From positions 1 to 64,000 of the forward strand of contig JAQGDQ010000046.1 of the NCBI GenBank assembly GCA_030141605.1: a stretch of DNA of 64,000 nucleotides, read 5' to 3'. The stretch is from Tubiluchus corallicola (Eukaryota; Priapulida; Priapulimorpha; Priapulimorphida; Tubiluchidae). Every line of letters begins with the position of its first letter. Positions within the stretch are counted from its first letter, which is position 1. The notes beneath the pieces are model-generated. The model was given only the letters and a program-made list of their open reading frames with translations. It searched no databases and was not told the DNA's origin. Below are positions 26,201-38,200 of the stretch, one piece after another. Position numbers and translations under genes: made by a program.

Positions 26201-29200
26201 TAAAGACCCGGAGTACCTGAAAGAGAAAGCTAAGGTGGCTGTTGAACTCTTGGTTGATGGATTTGAGGACTTTTATAACGACATGCGCAAGAAGGGAGTG
26301 AAGACAGCACTGCACTCAAGTGTCTCTTGCGAAGATGATGATCCCAAACCCTGGAAACTTGGGCCTGAGTTTTACAAGTCAGCTTATATTATTATTTAAA
26401 CCATTGGCCATATTATTATAACTGTAATTTGCTTTTTTGTTAACTGGGTGTAAAAATTATTGAGTGTCTTGTCTAACATATTGATCAAACATCAATAGGA
26501 TAAACCGCAATCTAGGCCGAGGGAAGCATTTTGCACAAAAATTTGGTCTTTTGATGCAAAAGATAATACAATGGAATTAATCACAATGAGCGTATCGATT
26601 ATGATTTTTTAATGATTTAGCTCTGTGCACTTGAAGTTGCAATAAAAATATTTTTGTGGTGAATTTGTTGATAGCCTATTTTTGGTAGTATATAGACAAG
26701 ACCGCAAACAAAACATAATGTATACGATTGATAAAATGGATCATATCAATTTTGTTTAATGCAATCAATGTGCGCTGTTCATCAACTTTAATGAGCTGTC
26801 GCGCCTTGTAAAAAAAACTTTAACACGGCCCGTGAGCACATTACTACATAAAGAAGGCTTTATCTTTTTTAAAACTAAGAGGTTTTTCTTGATTCCAACA
26901 CAACATCGGCTTTAATTGTTTTAAATGGCTTTTTATCCTTTTAATAAGCTGTAATTAAATTTACAGACTTAACTGGAGTAAGAATGGCAGACAAACCACT
27001 ATAAGCGATTACGGTTAGGGAATTAGTCAGCGGTGTCAAATGTAATAGCTGTAACGTACATGTACATACAACCGCGTTGAACATTTTTGAAAAAATAATA
27101 ACGATAGGTGTGCAAAATAAAGCGTCAATCACCGGGTACGCCATGGAGTCTAAATATAAATGATAGCCATATAAGTGATATGTATTTATCTACATATCAT
27201 GTTGTTTACATCTACATAAGATGTTTTTTATATTTTATATTAATTATTTCTCATGAAATCTGAATTTTTTAAATTAGACTTTAAATTTATTACTGAACAT
27301 TAGAAACATAAAAACATTATTTTTTTATGAAAATGACACGTACATTCACCGTTAGGCCTGATCTAACTTAACGAAACTGATTCTGATTCTAAATAATTCA
27401 GAATGCACAATTTAATCAGATAATTGCCAAAATTTATCTCATCTCAAATTGCAGTGTGGCAGGTCGTTTGCATGTTCAGTTTTACAATTAAAGTCGAAAA
27501 TGGATTAGATTATAGTTATTTATGTGCAAATTCATTCCTAGTTATTGCTAAAATTCAAACTGTCGCGTTTCCTGCCTGCGGATTCATTGCCAACAGATTC
27601 AATTCGCGCCATTATGAGTGACCTTCCAAAGGTCATTTTTCAATTCTTATGAAGACATGTGCTGCATATCATTAATTTTAACTTTTGCTGCACTATTGTA
27701 GCTGCCAATACTGCAGCAGCTGATGTTGTTAGTTTGGTAATGGCTGTCGCTGCTACTGCTGCTATATATGCACCCGTGAGCATCGTTGCTATCGTTATCT
27801 TGCAGCCTTTAACCCACACATTGATGATGATGATCATGAATACCGCGAGACACGTTTTTACATGTTTCGTCATAGTTGAATTTTTTGCTGCAATGTCGTT
27901 AATGTTAAAGGTAAACCAAAGCTTATGAATTACCTCGGTTACATGTCTACCACGCAGATGGGTAAACAGACGGCCAGGCACAAGTACTGGTTAGAGATTT
28001 TTGTATTCGTGCTATGCTTGCGGATGTATATATTACGTAATATATTCTCTGTATGGCTACAAGCATTTTCATAATTTATAATTGCGACATCTACAAAGCT
28101 ACGACATGGCGAACTGGGGAGCCTTTAACACTGTTAGAGTAGTATTACTGTATCATTAATTTCCCTGTTGTTCTGCTTGCTTAAAAATAAAATGATAAAC
28201 AAAAATTAGGATCCACTGAGCTATAACATGTAACTTTTCAGGTACCTACGAAAACAAGAAAGTGTTTTTACTGTGGGGCATACTCCTCCGCGGTATTATA
28301 AGATTGGCTTTGATGCAAATGGACAACAGAAATATGTACAACTAACTATCATTAACATGAAGGAGAAAGCTGGGCAAAAGTGGTGGCAGAAGGTTAGTTA
28401 TTTATAATGCACGTCCAGAGATTTAATGACTCCTCAGCTGTAATCCATAGGACAAATGTGTCTTAATTTGTGCATATCGCACAAATATCCAGTGCCGCGA
28501 TATCAGTTTATGTCTCTTGGTTATGTTTTTGTTAGATTGGAACATGGGACAGTTCCAAATATCCAGACACATTAGACGTTAGTGATATCACATGGCCCGG
28601 CAATGCCATTGCACCACCAAAAGGTGTTCCAGAGCGTTTCAACCTGACTGTTGTTACTCTTGAAGAGCATCCTTTCGTAATATCGAAAGAAGTGGATGAA
28701 GAGACTGGCTCATGTAATCGAGGAGTGAAATGCAGGTTTACCCATTATCCTGATAATAATAGGTAAGGTATCATCAACTGATTCAGTAAGCACAATAATC
28801 ACGTTGATTTGGAAACTTTATCAAAACATTATCCACGCACTTTAAGTAGCTCTGTTTGCTTTTATTAGTATTGCAGCATTTTTACTACTGAAGTTTTTAG
28901 ATTGTGTAACTACTTTGCAGTCTGTTGACTCGTGAGGTTCTGCGTAGAGTTGCATTCACTCGTGGTCGAGGTAGCAAATGCAAAACTCACGGAATACAGA
29001 ACAGCACGTTTATTGTATTTATTGTAGTAATAGATAACAACATCACCATTTCAATTAACGCAATTAAAATTTATTAACATTGTCCATCTGGGACCCCGAC
29101 CTGACGCGTGTAACATTCCTCTGAGAACCTCAGCACAGAGCACAAACCAATAATGCCAATATGCATACACCATAGAAATTTAGAAAAATTGCATCCTGGT

Positions 29201-32200
29201 GCCATCTTCTGCGCATTACGCCAAACTCACGACAGTTACAGATTGTGATAAATTTCATATGGGGAATCCTTAAAAACTGACATCCGAAGCCTATGCCATT
29301 CTTTTTACAAACAATTTTACAAGACAGCTTGTCGACTAGATGAGAATCTTTAGGTGGTATTATAGGGAACCTATATTGCTTGCATGGATTTGAAGTTGTG
29401 CTATTACTAACTTCTCGTATTTTTTCAGTACGAATTCTACTAATCCAGGATACAAATGCTGCTCTGGGCTATGTATTGACATTTTGGATAGCCTTTCGAG
29501 AGATCTTAATATTGGTTACGATCTATATCATGTGGCTGATGGTAGCTGGGGACAGATAAATGTCGTAAGATCACAGGATAAAGGGCCATACCCGGTGGGT
29601 TGGGCATGCATGTGCATCATGCATCCAGCCAGCTGAGAGTAGACCCTGGATGTTAGCCTGAGAGTAACATCAGCTGCTGATAGGGTTTATTTCTTTCCCA
29701 GCATTGCATGCTCACTAGCAAGAGCACGAAGACAGATATGCTCCTTTAAATTGTTGATTTCATTATCTTACTGCTGAATCTTGTGCCTCTGATACTGAAC
29801 CAAAGCTTTTGATTTATTAACGGAAATACTATGCAATGGAAATATTGTACCAAAATGATTATTACCCTTTATCTCAATTTTTACAGATTTATGCACTTTG
29901 ATTCAATATGAAACTTTCCGATAAGTATGTTGGCCCTTGAAAAGTCCACCGTTCAACCATGGTTGTGTATACCATAAAAGCTATACTAAGCGGTACAGTT
30001 AAATCTCACTGAAACCTTTTTCCAGGAGTGATGTGCTCATTGTTTGTTCATTAAAAGTGAAGACTTTCTGAAAGAGCCAATACCAATAGCCACAACAAGT
30101 ATTTACAAAACACTTACCAAATGTGGAAACTTTACTGCTATTACATTGGGGAAGGTTCCTAGCTCCAGGCAACTACTGCAGCAGTGTAATCACAAATGAT
30201 AATTACTTAATAATAAATACAAAGGGACCAGAAACAAAAACCTGTCAACAGCATGTTACTTTTGGATATAATGTAGTTGCTTCTATAAGCTTTGCAGTGT
30301 TCGTGTGTAAGTAACTGAATTAACAAAAAACATTAAATGACCTTATTTTAACATCTTTTGCTGTACTTTGTGCATTGTGTTGCATTGGTGGCAAGCAGCA
30401 ATAAATTATGGCATGTTTGTAATGCATTTGGTTGAAATATGTGTTGCATCATCAGTAACTCCAAGCAAAATATATAGTGGATGTATTTTAGTTTCAAAGC
30501 TTTTGAATAAGATAACTGTATCTTTACTGGATTTGATAATGTGTTACTTTGTTTTATACCTTGAGTTTTCTGAGGATTCAAGTATAGTGTCATCAAGCCA
30601 CATACAAATCACTGCTCAAATATAGAAAACAAACTTGCTAAACTGTGTTATAATTAATGCAGTCATCTGAAAGAGTTAATAAGAAACTTGGCAGCATGAG
30701 TCATCAAGTAGCACTGTAAACTGTAAAGTATGGTATAATACTATTAAAAAGAAAAGTTATGGTAAAATTTTAAATTGCACAAGCTGTTACCTCACCTGCT
30801 CAGGTGTGAATGGCAGGTGAAATATATAGTTATACATGCAATGCATTACTGTGGTCAGCATGATATTGATAATGTGTTTTCAAGAACAGTACTAACATTG
30901 TCACAGCTGTGCACAGTGATTTAATTTGCATGGTAGAATATTAATAATTCTAACAGTAAACTAGTCACTAATTTGCATTAATTAAGTTTGATAACGGGGT
31001 TCGTTTTCCTGATTCTACTCTGCCTAAACTGCTAGTACAATGATGTTAAGTTTGTGGTTATTAAAAAGGTTAACTAGAAAAGTTTAAGTATTTTATGTGT
31101 ATGTAAATTATTCGTATTAAATTTATATTAGATGCATTTACATGAAGAATATTTTACGAAAAATATTTAAGAACTGTACTGTGTGAGTTCATTTTATGAT
31201 AGAACATGAGATAGCTTTTTTTGAAAAACCTTTTTATCCAATTTATTGTATGTATAACCAGGAACGGTAAATAAGATCTGAATCCTTTCTATATTAATTA
31301 TTTTACGTGCTTGACAAGATTAACTTTTACAAATGATGATGTGTCTGTAATTTTCTGATATTGTGACATTCATTTTAGAATGGAACATGGAACGGTATCA
31401 TTGCAGACCTCTTGAACAAAAAGGCAGACATGGCTATGGCAGCTTTGACAGCTACCCCATCTCGTGCAGAAGTGGTTGATTTTTCCACGGTGTTCATGGA
31501 TACCGGTATAGGTATAGTTGTTGCATCACGAGAAGGCAGCATCTCTACTACCGCAGTATTAGGTATTGCACATATTATTTATGTGACATTTGATTGGATC
31601 CACTCCGTAAGACTGAAAATGAGAATTCATATTCACAATAGAAACGTAATAGTCTTGGGACTCTTGGGAAAGTTGAGAACAATATAAAAATTGTGCATGA
31701 AGTTAACATTATCCACAGACAGTGTGGCGGATTTATGTCCAAGCAGATAGTGGAGCAATTAATTAAATGATTTGTATTGCAGAACCTTTTGACTGGACAT
31801 CTTGGGCAATGATTTTGCTTGTCTGTCTGAATAGTGCTGCTTTTTTCTTATTTGTCTTCGAATGGCTTTCACCTTACGGTTTCAACATGAAAAAACGTCC
31901 ACCTCCAGGTAAAATGAAACAAAATGTGATAAGTCATATGCAAATTCTTGTCAATTTCTAATCTCGTAGAGAGTACCGACAGTAATTCGCAAATGTAAGA
32001 ACTAACAGTAATTCACAAATGTACATAATTTGCAGCTCAATACTTGAAAGCTTAATAGGCAGATTGATTCACAACTTCTTTGCAAGAATTAATTAACTAT
32101 AAAGTTAACAAAGTTGTAATAAAAAACAACTGACATCATAGTGAACTAAATAGTGACTAATAACAAGCCATATACTTTGTAAGTTGGAACTGGATAACTT

Positions 32201-35200
32201 TCAGGTCATAAGTTTTCCTTGTTTCGGACATTCTGGATCATGTACACAATATTGTTTGGAGGTTCAACAAATTTTGATCAACCTCGTGGTTATGTGAGCA
32301 GGGCAGTTGCAAATGTATGGGCTCTCTTTTCACTCTTCTTCTTGGCTAGTTACACTGCAAATTTGGTCAAGTTTATGATTGCAAAGGATGAAATGTTAAC
32401 ACTGTCTGGAATAGATGACGCTCGGGTGTGTAATAATGTTATTTATTTATATTATTTAATGTCATATGACCTAGTAACCAATGATACTTATTAATGATAA
32501 CGTAAGTAGTGATCCTAACTGTAGATTACCAGTCGCCATGTTAACTACCTTGGTTTCTTGCATACAATTACTGAATTGATTAACTACTGTAGTTTTTATT
32601 GTAGTGTTATGGTTCTGATTTAGTTCAGTGCACAGTAACTGAATGACACAAATGTTTATTTTTGCATTATTACCATGAATTTTCTTTACTTTTAATGTTT
32701 AGCTCCAATTCCCAAACAGTTATCAGTACCCCTTAAAATTTGGCACCGTGCCTGAAGGAACTGCTGCGGAAGCTCTCAAAAGTAATTATCCAGACATGTG
32801 GAAATACATGAAGCAGTACAATACAGTTTCTTTAGCAGAAGGTATCAAGAAACTGAAAGCAGGGTAAGTTGTCACAATTTATAATGAAGTATTACTGAGT
32901 GACATTAATCTGAGCAGATACCACAAGCATCTTTTTATGGTGCCAGTCTGTAATTAGCCTTTATATTTTTTGTCCAAACAATTATTTTTGCAACAATGTG
33001 TCAGCAATTGCATAAGCTACATCAAGTGTTGTAGTAAACTAAGCATTGTGCCAATGATGTCCATCAGGACAAATAATTTGAGATAATGCAAAGGATAAGA
33101 CATGTTGCAAAATACGAATCTTCATGAATAATAGCTTATCCTCACTTGGGATACCAGTAATAGGTTCTTCAAGAAAGCTGTGTTTATTACTTTCAGAGAT
33201 TTAGATGCTTTTATGTACGATGGAAAGGTATTGCAATACCACGTTGGACAAGACAATGAGTGCCGCCTCTTTCAGGTTTGCTGCACATTGCCAGATTTTG
33301 AAGTTATTATTATTATCCTGTATTTGTAGTGGGCAATTATATATTTCCAACATTCAAGTGCACACTACATTTTTCGTAAAATTTATTTTTTAGATAGTAA
33401 ACAAGGAATTAATTAAAAATGCTGATGGCTCAACTGACAGTTAAAATAATTTAACACATTAAAAACAATATTCTAAAACAAACTTTTAAGGTGGACCTGA
33501 ACTAGAACCTGATAGAAGAAAATAAACAGTTCAAGAAAGCCTGTTTTCAGTTTTTTCCTGAGCACTTGTAGAGAAGTGCAGCTTTGGGTTGCCACCTTGT
33601 CACGAACTGAAACCAGGAATCAAGAACCAGTCGGGGTTCTGGGGTAGTGCTGCAAACCAACACACTTCCTCTATTTTAGATGTTTTTAAGCTTTTTTCAG
33701 AAATGAAAATCAAGAAATTTCAACCACAAAGTAGCACAAATTTCTCGATTTTAGACACTAAAAAAGTCCAGAAAACTGAAACTTACCAAAAAGGAAAACA
33801 GTCTACATCGATTTTGGGGTTCCTTCCCAGTCCCAATACACTTCTCAGGTATAAATAGGTTTCTGGAGGTGGCTTTAGTGACCAAATTATTAAGCACTTT
33901 ATGTTATGTCAATTATAGTTAGAGTAAAAGAATACTTGCATTGCAGCTTTTGCCAGTTCAGCAAAAATTGGAGTAAAATGTAGACGGCATGAAGTAATGA
34001 AGCCAAACAACCTATTAAATGTAATTTAATAAGTTTACTGTTATATTAGCTAGCAGAGATACTGGTGATTTTAGCTTAACTTCATGCAAACTTTCAATAA
34101 AACATGCAAGTTATTTTTCAAAAATCTGACGGACCAATGGCTAAATTTCAGGAGACATCCGACAAAATCAAGAGTGATGGTAACCCTAGTGCAGCTTCAT
34201 CGTGACATGTGGCTGCAGTCATTCCCCAAATAGCAAAAACTATGTCCTTGTACAGACAAGCACAACAACGAGAATTACATACATAAAAATTGAGAATTTC
34301 CACAACATTGAGAAAATGAAAAACTGATTCAGTTGCATAAACTTAACTCATTCATTTTATATGTATACTGATGTGTAACTCATTTGCAATATCAATGATC
34401 TTAAAAACCAAAAAAGTGAAGCTCACATAATTATTTTTATTTCTTTTACTAATATGTTACTCTTTCAAATAACCCAGACAGGAAATTGGTTTGCAATGAC
34501 TGGATATGGAATAGCCTTTCCAAAACGGTCAAAGTATCTGGAAAAAATCAGCCAACAATTGCTACGTTACAGACAATCAGGTACAGCAATCAAATCCCAG
34601 TGAGAAATTGCATTAAATTATCTGCGCTTCAGAAGGTACTGCAGACTTTTAAACTGAATTTGGGACTTTAGCAGCAGCCAGTGTAACTCTCTTAGAGCAG
34701 GCATAATGTGATCATATTGTCTAGTTTTGGTAATGACATGAACAGCAAAGTTCTAAGTTATTGGAGTTTACGATTTTCTTATTCTGAAAATTTAAACTAT
34801 TGCAGTAAGTTTGGATATTATGAAAGCATGTATAAGCTTATCGTATTTTTGGTGGTTGTGAATACGTCTGATTTTTCCAATTTTCCACAATGCCAACGAT
34901 GCTGATCTACTAAGGTTTGCTACATGGTTTGACATAGTACCAGAAATGTCAAAAGTTACCGTATTTTCCCGTGTATAAGAGACCCTTTTTTGCTCAGAAT
35001 TTTCACTTTAAAAATAGGGGGTCTCTTATACATGGGAGTAAGTCTTTTCAATAAGATGCATAAATTGTGACACTAATGATTTTAAAGAAATAAGTGCTCT
35101 ACAACTTTCGAATAATTATAGTTTCCTTTCAATAAATCTTCTCCATGGCTAAATTCTAATGATAAAATTAATGTACCGGGTAAGTTATTATTTTTTTAAA

Positions 35201-38200
35201 TGTCTCTTTGGTATTGGAGAGAAATCGATTGTTCTGCAGCCAATCAACGCATCTGCATAAGCTCTCTGCATGCCCGTCGACGTCATTGATACGTCGGCAG
35301 AGGTCAACGAGATGAGTCAGCCTAACCAAGGCGTGTCGCGTTCGACTATGAAGCGGTTGTAAGCAATACAAGCATCGTGACACAGAGCAATGAGAACGGA
35401 GAAAAGACAGCCAACTTCAAAGGTACACCCAACTGGTGTTTCTTGTTCATGAAGAGAAATGGATTAAGTTTGCAGACCAGAACCAAACTTGCTCAAATTA
35501 TTCATTACCAAAAAACTTTTTTCCAGAATTTTTGCCTAAAAATTGAAGGGGTCTCTTATACACAAGGGTCTCTTATACATGGGAAAATACGGTACTCCAA
35601 GATTGCTTACAGGTTGGGACGGACACAAACTGACGTCACCAATCTCCATATAACACGGATGGAGATCAGTAGAATGAGAATGAAAACCAATCAGGTGTCT
35701 GCAGCACTTTCTTACTGAACTAAAACAGTATCTGTGTACTGAGACTGTCGGGATGGGATCACTTTTCTATCTAAATTTTTGAACATTTATTGCAGGTCAC
35801 ATAGAGAGGCTGGAAAGATTCTGGTTCATGGCTGATTGTAGACCCGAGGAGCATGTATCAGAAGCCAAAAGTAATCGACTAGAAGTCAAAAATTTTGCCA
35901 GTGCCTTTATTTTACTTTTGATAGGTACACTGAGTACATTAATACACCTAACAACAGTTATACTAATAAAACCTAGCATAATGCATTACCATTTTAGTGG
36001 TGAAATTTATCGAGTTTTCTGAACTACAGCCTGTACTTCATAAATTAAAAAATTGTATTTATGTAAATAAATGTTGAACAAGTTTTGTTTTAAACAGGCA
36101 TTGTGTTTGCTTGCGTATTACTAATTTTGGAACACTGCTATTTCACTTATGTAAGACAACACATTCGCAAGGTGGACAAATGCGGAATATGCGGACTAAT
36201 TAGCATTGTAAGTATCTAATAATCTTTATTCCGTCATTTGCCAAATAATGTGCTTGAAATTTCGTGATAAAAAATAAATTTTGTCATGTTTCTTCAGTCT
36301 TGTAACAGAACGAAAAAAAGTAACGGGTCACTGGATTGTTTTCCAGAAATAAGTAGCTGTAACAGTCCAGAAATGTAACTTGCAGCTGCAATTGGTTGCA
36401 TTTTCTGCGCAAGGACACAGTAATGAACTTAAATTAGAAATTGTTACAAAATCTGCCGAACATATGGTCTGAAAAAAATGCGTACAAATGCCTGGCAAAA
36501 CATTGTATTCAAGGCAATAACCTAGTACTTTCTGTTGATTGTGTTCTTCACAGCTTAAAGTATACTTTAAAAGTTAGATGATCAAGTTGTTTGTCAAAAT
36601 GAGATTAGTTATTCTGAACTTTTTATCTGTGAAAAGCATGGGTAGAATTGTGCTGCCTACTGGTGCATTTAATTTAAGTTTCTCGAAGGTTTCTTTGGTG
36701 ACTTTGTTGATGTCATTTTTGCAGAGTATGGGCAACTCGCTGACTTTTAGCAAAGCTGTAATGGAAGTGGCAGATGTGATGTCACATCATCACTGCAAGA
36801 ATGCAGTATGTGACCAGCAACTTGGACATCTCAAGCAAGAACTTCGAATGACCAAAATCAAGATCAAATACCTAGAAGATCAGATCACAAAGTAGGTAGC
36901 GACTTTCCAAGAAGGCTGTGCCATTCAGAAATGCATCTAGTTTAATTATGTTACTGTTATGTGGACTTATCCGGCAAATTCTGACTAGTGAATTAGCAAT
37001 CATGATTTCCTTACCCTTTGTTTCCAAAAAACCTTGGGCTACCTGCAGTCTCACTCTTGACTGCAGCAACATGAGTTATTTTTTTGTTGTGAAATTTTTT
37101 GCAGTTGTTTTAGGTCCTCACTATAAATAGAGACCAATCACATGAGTAAAAATGGGATTTGAGAGGCGTGTAAAGTACTTCGGTCAATAAAGTTGGCACG
37201 ATTTTTACACTCAATCATTCATATAATCAAATTCATGGCATAAGTTGCATCAGTGCAAAAGGTAACAATCGTCACCAAAAATGGAACAAAAAGATACTTC
37301 CAATGAGAGTTTAACAATTGCATTGTTTCATACACGATTTAAATTACTCAGCAAAATTATGTTCAAAATTCAAGTTCAAATTCAAATTCTGTGTTAAATT
37401 AGTCAGGGCATTGATTATCTCATGCTCTATTTACTGTTTTATATTGATTTGTATTAAATTGAACCCTCATTAAGTAAATACATCGATAACAGAAGGCAAC
37501 TTTTTTGTCATAATCAAGTGTAACAGCAACTAATGAAAAACACTATCCTACCAAAAGGAAAATTTTAAAATTATGCATTTTTTCAAAAATTGGTACATGT
37601 ACACTCATATATAATTTTAAAAATACTTGCATTTCTTTTGTAGCCAGTAAAGACAGCAGACATTAAAAATATAATTTCAATTCCAGGAGGAAGAAGAAAA
37701 TGTTCCTTAATACAAAAACAGATGCCAAAGATGCTACATCAAAACAACAAGGTCTGGCACTTAAACCTAGCCCTTGCAGTAGTAGTAACATGAGTATACC
37801 GATGAGCGAAGGTAGCATAGGACTTTCTCCCAAAAGGCAAGCACTCACACCCTATGCAGAACCACTACAAGTCACAGAGCACTTGTCTGCAACACCTGAA
37901 ATTAGTGAGATGTCGCCTGTTTACAGCGATAAATTTTCGCCAGTTTTCAGTGGTGAATCGGCCGATGTCAGGACAGATGTGTCACAGCTGAGTACGGCCG
38001 AGGGTAAGAGTCATAATAGAACGTTACAAAATGATGATTCCAAATGTGATGATGCTTCACAACATACGTCAAAAAGTGATACAGAAGACGAAGACCCAAA
38101 GAGAGATGACAATATTGCCAACAAACCACACACCAAATTTAAAGATGGTCGTCGATATATGCCTGTACCGAATCTAGACTCCTACGAATTTGAAACTGTT

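Larger units (their letters stand above)
20243..28637 (+). other. GRIN2: GRIN2 signal peptide and amino-terminal domain exons 1-8 (part)
   Basis: Residues 1-30 start MMSEAALG and continue with a Leu/Ile-rich core ending in SSRG, a typical signal peptide. Residues from about 31 to 486 form the extracellular amino-terminal domain, the clamshell that tunes opening and allosteric modulation in NMDA receptors. Recognisable GluN2-like stretches are IPVIGWNADNSG (exon 2), MLDFMERYGWQTFSVIT and GGHQDFV (exon 3), IFLLYATTEEADVLF (exon 4), YVWIISQSIVA (exon 5) and FPIGLIGI spanning the exon 5/6 junction. Exon 2 has two in-frame acceptors 6 nt apart (AG ending at 21155 and 21161), so two residues (LQ) could be alternatively included. 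I cannot tell which site is used. Confidence 0.88.
32703..35859 (+). other. GRIN2: GRIN2 ligand-binding segment S2 (exons 13-16)
   Basis: S2 covers residues 751 to about 885. It contains FGTVPEGTAAEALKSNYPDM, matching GluN2 FGTVPNGSTERNIRNNY. It also has LDAFMYD, where D812 equals the agonist amino-group Asp (GluN2A D731) and Y811 equals Y730, and MTGYGIAF. It ends with LERFWFMADC, like LEALWLTGIC of GluN2. The GluN2A S689-T690 pair is T770-A771 here. Exon 15 has two nearby acceptors (ending 34477 and 34481); only the first keeps the frame. Confidence 0.87.

Noticed and set aside
27640-27981. Overlapping open frames on both strands (89 and 113 codons)
   Set aside because: They lie within GRIN2 intron 6, are Ala/Val/Ile-rich from GCTGCT-type sequence and have no domain or splice context.
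28918-29240. Possible solo LTR (TGTTG...GACA ends, AATAAA on the minus strand) in GRIN2 intron 8
   Set aside because: No target-site duplication or primer-binding site was found, and the ends are uncertain.
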